A stretch of 64,000 nucleotides of DNA, taken from Streptomyces maremycinicus. GTDB lineage: Bacteria; Actinomycetota; Actinomycetes; Streptomycetales; Streptomycetaceae. Numbering within the stretch: the stretch's first letter is position 1; each line of letters begins with the position of its first letter. This document shows, in pieces, positions 59,342 through 64,000 of this stretch. Under the pieces are notes generated by a model. It saw only the letters and a program-made list of their open reading frames with translations, was not told the DNA's origin and made no database searches. The translations under genes were made by a program, and so were the position numbers. The stretch covers positions 495,826 to 559,825 of the forward strand of contig NZ_BBYG01000015.1 of the NCBI RefSeq assembly GCF_001184025.1, written 5' to 3'.

Positions 59342-59674
59342 TCACGCCCGGAAGACATGCCGACGGATCGCCGCGGCATTGGAGAAGATCCGGATACCGA
59401 GGACGACGACGACACCGGTGGACAGCTGCGACCCCACGCCCAACTCGTCACCCAGGAACACGATCAGCGCGGCCACCACCACGTTCGACAGGAAGGACAC
59501 GACGAACACCTTGTCGTCGAAGATGCCGTCGAGCATGGCCCGCAACCCGCCGAAGACGGCGTCCAGCGCCGCCACCACGGCGATCGGCAGATACGGTACG
59601 ACGGCCGCCGGAACCTCGGGCTGGACCAACAGTCCGGCCACGACTCCCACGACGAGGCCCAGTACGGCGATCAC
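59342..59674 (-). CDS. Small basic family protein (DUF1290)
   Basis: A 110-residue membrane protein with three hydrophobic segments: MIAVLGLVVGVVAGLLVQPE, YLPIAVVAALDAVFGGLRAM and VVSFLSNVVVAALIVFLGDE followed by GVVVVLGIRIFSN. This matches Sbp (small basic protein), located near division genes in firmicutes and actinobacteria. GTG start 59672-59674 overlaps the previous stop (GTGA). Function unknown, but always between DUF881 genes here. Confidence 0.92.
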   Translation of the reverse strand: MIAVLGLVVGVVAGLLVQPEVPAAVVPYLPIAVVAALDAVFGGLRAMLDGIFDDKVFVVSFLSNVVVAALIVFLGDELGVGSQLSTGVVVVLGIRIFSNAAAIRRHVFRA

Positions 59675-60576
59675 GATGTGCCCTTCTCAGTCTTCGGCTG
59701 CGCTGTACGTACGATCACACTCGGTGCGGCGGGCAACCGGACGTCGTCGGCCACGGAGATGGCCGTCCGGATGCCGTAGTTCTCCTGCAAGGCGTTCAGA
59801 TACAGCCCGTCGGCGCTGTTCTGGAACCTGGTGCTGAGGTTTTTCCCGTCCCCCACCGCGAGCACCGTGTACGGCGGAACCAGCGGCTTGTTGTCGACCA
59901 GTATGGCTTCGCCGGCGGCCCTGATGGCGGAGAGCGCCGTCAGCCGCTGTCCGTTGATGGAGACGGCCTCGGCGCCCGACGCCCACAGGCCGTTGACCAC
60001 CCGCTGCATGTCCCGGTCCCGCACCCGCCCGGTGTCGGAGAACCCGGTGGTCTCCCGCGGGTCGCCGTCACCGCCCGTGCTGGCTTCCTTGGCGTCGTCC
60101 ACGACCAGCTTGACGCCCGGCCCGTGCACCGCGACGGCGCCCGACAGCACCCCCATCAGATCCGCCCGCTCACTGCCGCCGCTCTGCTTGAGCGCCTCCT
60201 GCTGCCGAGCGCTCACATCGTCGCGCAGCTTGTCGACGGCGCTCTCCAGCTCGTCGGCCGCGTCGGTCTCACGATCGATACGGTCGATGAGCTCCTCGCG
60301 CTCCTTCGCGACGACCGGCGCGGCGACCCGCGCCTGCGCAGCACCGACGGTGACCACGAGGGCAGCGAGCACCAGGCCCACGGCGAGACCGAGCTTCGCC
60401 CGTACCGTCCTGGGCAGGCCACCTGCCCCCTCGGCCTGCTTACGGGCGGCGGCCTCGGCATAACCGTCGTCGAGGCTGTGATCCATGACGTTGGTGAGCA
60501 GCGACATGGAAGCGTCCGGGCGCGACACACGCGCGGGTGTGCTCCGAACGGGGGGCTGCTGCGGCATGCCGCACAT
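59671..60576 (-). CDS. DUF881 family protein
   Basis: A second DUF881 protein (about 301 residues). TM segment: VRAKLGLAVGLVLAALVVTV followed by GAAQARV. Coiled coil region (ELIDRIDRETDAADELESAV, DKLRDDVSARQQEALKQSGG), then DUF881: GPGVKLVVDDAKEAS, VVNGLWASGAEAVSINGQRL, LVPPYTVLAVGDGKNLSTRF. First gene of a three-gene overlapping operon (DUF881-sbp-DUF881). Start uncertain: ATG 60576 or ATG 60567, both in frame; a later MSLLTNVMDHSL is also possible. Confidence 0.9.
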   Translation of the reverse strand: MCGMPQQPPVRSTPARVSRPDASMSLLTNVMDHSLDDGYAEAAARKQAEGAGGLPRTVRAKLGLAVGLVLAALVVTVGAAQARVAAPVVAKEREELIDRIDRETDAADELESAVDKLRDDVSARQQEALKQSGGSERADLMGVLSGAVAVHGPGVKLVVDDAKEASTGGDGDPRETTGFSDTGRVRDRDMQRVVNGLWASGAEAVSINGQRLTALSAIRAAGEAILVDNKPLVPPYTVLAVGDGKNLSTRFQNSADGLYLNALQENYGIRTAISVADDVRLPAAPSVIVRTAQPKTEKGTS

Positions 60577-60616
60577 CGTCGCACGTCGTGCCCAGTACCT
60601 CCGAATGGCCCCACCG

Positions 60617-60658
60617 GCGTGCCGGACAGGCCCCCTTGGGGACACTTGTCCGGCACGC
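60617..60658 (-). terminator. 12-bp hairpin terminator after the GMP-pyrophosphorylase gene
   Basis: GCGTGCCGGACA (60617-60628), 18-nt loop, TGTCCGGCACGC (60647-60658): perfect 12-bp stem starting 15 nt after the stop at 60673 and separating it from the DUF881 operon. Confidence 0.78.
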
Positions 60659-60672
60659 GCGCGTACGCGTGG

Positions 60673-63168
60673 TCAGCGTCCGGCGCTGTCCACGACCGCC
60701 GCCCACTCGTCGAGCAGAGCCTGCGCGGACGCGTCGTCCGGCCCCTCCGCCCACAGATGGGTGACGGCCTCGGCCGGGTCCGGCAGCACCATCACCCAGC
60801 GCCCGTCCGTCTCCACCACCCGGACGCCGTCGGTGGTGTCCACGAAGCGATCTCCGGCCGCCTCGACGACCCGCCGCATCACAAGACCCTTGACGGCCCA
60901 CGGGGTCGCCAGATCCCGCTTCAGGACGTGCGCCCGCGGGATCCGCGCGTCGATCTGGCTGAGGGTGAGCTGCGTGCGCGCCACCAGCCCGATCAACCGT
61001 ACGAAGGCCGCCGTGCCGTCGAAGACACTGCTGAACTCCGGGACGATGAAGCCGCCCTTGCCGTCACCGCCGAAAATGGTCGTCTCGTCCCGCCCGACCC
61101 GGGTGAGGTCGTCAGGGGAGGTCGTCGTCCACTCGACCTGCGTCCCGTGATAAGCCGCCACCTGCTCGGCGATCCTGGTCGTGGTCACCGGCAGGGCGAC
61201 CCGCCCGCTGCGCCGCTCGGCGGCCACCAGGTCGAGCAGCACCAGGAGGGCCCGGTCGTCCTCGATGATCCGGCCCTTCTCGTCCACGAGGGAGAGCCGC
61301 TCACCGACAGGATCGAACCGCACACCGAACGCGGCCCGCGACGACGCCACGATCTCGCCGAGGCGGACGAGCCCGGAACGCCGCTGGTCCCCCGTCTCCG
61401 TGGGCCTGGCCTCGTTCAGACCGGGGTTGACGGTCAGCGAATCCACCCCGAGCTTGCCCAGGAGGCTCGGCAGCACCAGCCCGGCACTGCCGTTCGAGGC
61501 ATCCACCACGACCTTGAGACCGGACTCGGCAATTCCTGTCGTGTCCACGTTCCGCAGCAGGGACCCGGTGTAGGAGTCGAAGACGCTCGCCGGGAAGTGC
61601 AGGTCCCCGATCTCTCCCGGGAACGCCCGCCGGTACTCCTGACGGGCGAACACCCGGTCCAGCTTGCGCTGACTGCCCTGCGACAGGTCCGCGCCCCGCC
61701 CGTCGAAGAACATGATGTCGACGGAGTCCGGCACCCCGGGCGAGGTCCGGATCATGATCCCGCCGGCGCTCCCTCGCGCCGTCTGCTGCCGCGCCACGGG
61801 CAGCGGTACGTTCTCCAGGTCCCGTACGTCGATGGCACTGGCCTGGAGCGCGGAGATGACCGCCCGCTTCAGCGCACGGGCACCACGCGAGTGGTCCCGG
61901 GCCGTGGTGACCGTGGACCCCTTCTTGAGGGTCGTCGCGTACGCGCCGGCGAGACGGACCGCCAGCTCGGGCGTGATCTCGACGTTCAGGATTCCGGAGA
62001 CCCCACGGGCACCGAACAGATGCGCCTGCCCACGGGACTCCCAGATCACCGACGTGTTGACGAACGCACCGGCTTCGATGGTCTTGAAGGGGTAGACCCG
62101 CACATTGCCCTGCACGATCGATTCTTCACCGATCAGGCATTCGTCACCGATGACGGCGCCGTCCTCGATCCGGGCCGCCCGCATGATGTCGGTGTTCTTC
62201 CCGACCACACAGCCGCGGAGATTGCTGTGCTGACCGACGTACACGTTGTCGTGCACGACGGCCTTGTGCAGGAAGGCCCCGCTCTTCACGACGACGTTGG
62301 AACCGATGACCGTGTGCTCACGGATTTCGGCGCCGGCTTCGACCTTCGCGTAGTCCCCGATGTAGAGAGGGCCGCGAAGATCGGCATCGGGATGCACTTC
62401 GGCACCTTCGGCGACCCACACGCCCGGCGAGATCTCGAACCCGTCGATGTCGACGTCGACCTTGCCTTCGAGCACATCGGCCTGGGCCTTCACATAGCTC
62501 TCGTGCGTGCCGACGTCTTCCCAGTAGCCCTCGGCGATGAAGCCGTAGACCGGCTTGCCTTCCTTCATCAGCTGCGGGAAGACATCTCCGGACCAGTCGA
62601 CGGACACATCGGCCTCGACATAGTCGAAGACCTCGGGCTCCATGACGTAGATGCCGGTGTTCACGGTGTCCGAGAAGACCTGACCCCAGGTCGGCTTCTC
62701 CAGGAACCGCTCGACCTTGCCCTCTTCGTCGACGATGGTGATGCCGAATTCCAGCGGATTGGGCACACGCGTCAGACAGACGGTGACCAGCGCACCCTTT
62801 TCCTTGTGAAAGTTGATCAGCTCGGTGAGGTCGAAGTCAGTGAGGGCATCACCGGAGATGACGAGGAAGGTGTCGTCCTTCAGCGCCTCCTCTGCGTTCT
62901 TGACGCTTCCGGCGGTACCGAGTGGCTTCTCCTCGTTGGCATAGCTGAGCTCCATCCCGAGCTCCTCGCCATCACCGAAGTAGTTCTTGACCAGCGACGC
63001 CAGGAACTGAACAGTAACGACGGTCTCGTTGAGCCCATGCCTTTTGAGCAGCCTCAGTACGTGCTCCATGATCGGCCGGTTGGCCACCGGCAGGAGCGGC
63101 TTGGGCATGCTCGAGGTCATTGGGCGAAGGCGCGTGCCTTCGCCTCCGGCCATCACGACGGCCTTCAT
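60673..63168 (-). CDS. Mannose-1-phosphate guanylyltransferase with degenerate phosphomannomutase domain
   Basis: An 831-residue fusion. N-terminal nucleotidyltransferase (1-230): MKAVVMAGGEGTRLRPMTSS, MPKPLLPVANRPIMEHVL, ISGDALTDFDLTELI and RFLEKPTWGQVF. Left-handed beta-helix (about 250-370): hexapeptides VVVKSGAFLHKAVVHDNVYV, GQHSNLRGCVVGKNTDIMRA. C-terminal phosphohexomutase fold (about 385-831). Its catalytic loop is GGIMIRTSPGVPDSVDIMFF instead of TASHNP and the metal loop is GVRFDPVGERLSLVDEKGR instead of DGDGDR, so the mutase activity is probably lost. Makes GDP-mannose or a related NDP-sugar for glycans. ATG 63168. The orthologue is well conserved in Streptomyces next to the CDP-alcohol phosphatidyltransferase gene. 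Confidence 0.93.
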   Translation of the reverse strand: MKAVVMAGGEGTRLRPMTSSMPKPLLPVANRPIMEHVLRLLKRHGLNETVVTVQFLASLVKNYFGDGEELGMELSYANEEKPLGTAGSVKNAEEALKDDTFLVISGDALTDFDLTELINFHKEKGALVTVCLTRVPNPLEFGITIVDEEGKVERFLEKPTWGQVFSDTVNTGIYVMEPEVFDYVEADVSVDWSGDVFPQLMKEGKPVYGFIAEGYWEDVGTHESYVKAQADVLEGKVDVDIDGFEISPGVWVAEGAEVHPDADLRGPLYIGDYAKVEAGAEIREHTVIGSNVVVKSGAFLHKAVVHDNVYVGQHSNLRGCVVGKNTDIMRAARIEDGAVIGDECLIGEESIVQGNVRVYPFKTIEAGAFVNTSVIWESRGQAHLFGARGVSGILNVEITPELAVRLAGAYATTLKKGSTVTTARDHSRGARALKRAVISALQASAIDVRDLENVPLPVARQQTARGSAGGIMIRTSPGVPDSVDIMFFDGRGADLSQGSQRKLDRVFARQEYRRAFPGEIGDLHFPASVFDSYTGSLLRNVDTTGIAESGLKVVVDASNGSAGLVLPSLLGKLGVDSLTVNPGLNEARPTETGDQRRSGLVRLGEIVASSRAAFGVRFDPVGERLSLVDEKGRIIEDDRALLVLLDLVAAERRSGRVALPVTTTRIAEQVAAYHGTQVEWTTTSPDDLTRVGRDETTIFGGDGKGGFIVPEFSSVFDGTAAFVRLIGLVARTQLTLSQIDARIPRAHVLKRDLATPWAVKGLVMRRVVEAAGDRFVDTTDGVRVVETDGRWVMVLPDPAEAVTHLWAEGPDDASAQALLDEWAAVVDSAGR

Positions 63169-63282
63169 GTCGGAAGCGTCCTCCTAAAGAGACGACTGTC
63201 TAGCCGACTTCACCCGTCCAGATTGTCCCGCACTTTTCGTCGGCGGGCCATCGAGCCACTGCTCAGCTGCCGATCGGACAGG

Positions 63283-63891
63283 TCAGTCGGCCGTGGCGTC
63301 CGCACGAACCAGGCGGCGGACCTGTACCACATACAGGACTCCTGCCCACCAATAGAGCGTTGTACCCCACCAGGCGAACGCCCATCCGAAAATGGCAGCG
63401 AGTGACGCGAGCCAGCCACTTCCGTCACTGAGAAGAAGCAGCGGGAAGGCGTACATCAGGTTGAAGGTGGCCGCCTTCCCCAGGAAGTTCACCTGCGGCG
63501 GCGGATAGCCGTGGCGCCTGAGGATCCAGACCATCACCAGCAGAACCAGTTCGCGCGCCAGAAGTACAGCCGTCAACCAGAGAGGCAGAATCTCCCGCCA
63601 CGTCAGGCCGACCAGCGTCGAGAGAATGTACAGCCGGTCCGCGGCAGGGTCGAGGAGCCGGCCGAGGCTGCTGATCTGGTTCCAGCGTCGAGCGAGCTTG
63701 CCGTCCAGATAGTCGGTGATCCCGCTGAAAGCCAGCACGAGGAGAGCCCAGCCGTCGCTCTGCGGGCCCCCGAACTCGGGCCGGAGGATCAACCACAGGA
63801 ACACGGGCACGCCGACGAGACGCGCCATGCTGAGGATGTTCGGGATGGTGAGGACCCGGTCTGTCTGGACACGGGTCTCCTGGACCTCCAC
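63283..63891 (-). CDS. CDP-alcohol phosphatidyltransferase
   Basis: A 202-residue integral membrane enzyme transferring a phosphatidyl group from CDP-diacylglycerol to an alcohol. The family motif DG(x2)AR(x8)G(x3)D(x3)D is complete: TDYLDGKLARRWNQISSLGR followed by LLDPAADR (about 60-87). Several membrane segments follow. PgsA-like; phosphatidylglycerol phosphate or phosphatidylinositol phosphate synthase is possible. GTG 63891 (VEVQETRVQT) preferred. It lies 114 nt upstream of the GMP-pyrophosphorylase fusion gene and could be in the same transcript. Confidence 0.93.
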   Translation of the reverse strand: MEVQETRVQTDRVLTIPNILSMARLVGVPVFLWLILRPEFGGPQSDGWALLVLAFSGITDYLDGKLARRWNQISSLGRLLDPAADRLYILSTLVGLTWREILPLWLTAVLLARELVLLVMVWILRRHGYPPPQVNFLGKAATFNLMYAFPLLLLSDGSGWLASLAAIFGWAFAWWGTTLYWWAGVLYVVQVRRLVRADATAD

Positions 63892-63947
63892 CCGGGGGCC
63901 TCCAGTAGAAAATGAGCCAACGATGCCCCCTGACCTTACCCCAACGC

Positions 63948-63991
63948 AAAAAAGCTCTGGCTCTCGGGCTGTATGCCCAAGAGCCAGAGCT
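63948..63991 (-). terminator. Canonical rho-independent terminator at the right edge
   Basis: On the minus strand a 16-bp stem (63976-63991 with 63953-63968, one G-T pair, 7-nt loop) is followed at once by TTTTTT (63948-63953). It ends a leftward gene lying beyond the window, not the CDP-alcohol gene. A real U-tract is rare among the terminators of this window. Confidence 0.88.
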
Positions 63992-64000
63992 CTAAAAGGA

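Noticed and set aside
59104..63405. A 1433-codon frame on the plus strand opposite the DUF881, guanylyltransferase fusion and neighbouring genes
   Set aside because: It spans several well-supported minus-strand genes and intergenic hairpins without any motif; a by-product of codon bias.
63948..64000. Hairpin at the right edge considered as part of a tRNA
   Set aside because: It is one long stem with a 7-nt loop and a U-tract; no cloverleaf, anticodon arm or T-arm is found. It is a terminator.

Overview
The window is a stretch of actinobacterial chromosome, almost certainly from a Streptomyces. The base composition is very GC-rich, codons end overwhelmingly in G or C, GTG starts and GTGA/ATGA stop-start overlaps are common, and the gene families (FtsR, GarA-type FHA protein, DUF881/small-basic-protein operon, DUF5999, DUF7144, many lipoproteins) are those of streptomycetes. 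There is no phage, plasmid, insertion sequence, CRISPR array, rRNA or recognisable tRNA. About 65 genes are supported.

Layout. 1-11.1 kb: sugar-type oxidoreductase operon entering from the left (PmoA-like protein plus Gfo/Idh/MocA) behind a LacI-type inverted repeat, then uppP, a YihY/BrkB membrane protein, a GNAT acetyltransferase, a SnoaL-like protein, lnt, a second Gfo/Idh/MocA enzyme, a DinB-family protein, a small lipoprotein and ung. 11.1-28.4 kb: a mixed metabolic region with a family 5 solute-binding lipoprotein, a two-SDR operon, a HipA-like kinase coupled to a DUF3037 protein, a Rieske lipoprotein, an isochorismatase-fold protein lacking its catalytic residues, LysR/EamA and MocR/PPOX divergent pairs, a truncated EamA remnant, a lone Clp N-domain protein, PadR, another SDR and a class II glutamine amidotransferase. 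28.4-41.8 kb: a run of small membrane proteins (DUF7144, SHOCT, DUF308, integral membrane), a 908-residue LuxR-type ATPase regulator, PhzF, a CPBP protease, a solute-binding/VWA fusion, a glutamate-cysteine ligase homologue and small Streptomyces proteins.

42-47.4 kb is a catabolic unit for xylan or xylo-oligosaccharides: a LacI regulator converging on a sugar ABC transporter (binding protein, two permeases) followed by a secreted GH10 xylanase. A perfect TCGAAA-G-TTTCGA operator lies just upstream of the binding-protein gene. There is no ATPase gene, so the transporter probably borrows a shared MsiK-type ATPase.

47.7-64 kb is mostly core genome: an APC permease, a di-Mop protein, gcvP under a tandem glycine riboswitch, a PRC-barrel protein, a nucleotidyltransferase, dinB, and then a conserved leftward block (CDP-alcohol phosphatidyltransferase, GMP-pyrophosphorylase fused to a degenerate phosphomannomutase, DUF881, small basic protein, DUF881, FHA protein, FtsR, DUF151 nuclease-like protein).

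Two themes run through the window. First, many intergenic gaps carry short GC-rich tandem repeats (periods about 15-68 bp), some running into the 3' ends of genes. Second, several convergent junctions carry long, nearly perfect hairpins. No completely new multi-gene system is proven here. The best candidates for follow-up are the HipA-like kinase/DUF3037 pair, the pseudo-mutase fusion, the solute-binding/VWA fusion and the minisatellite pattern.
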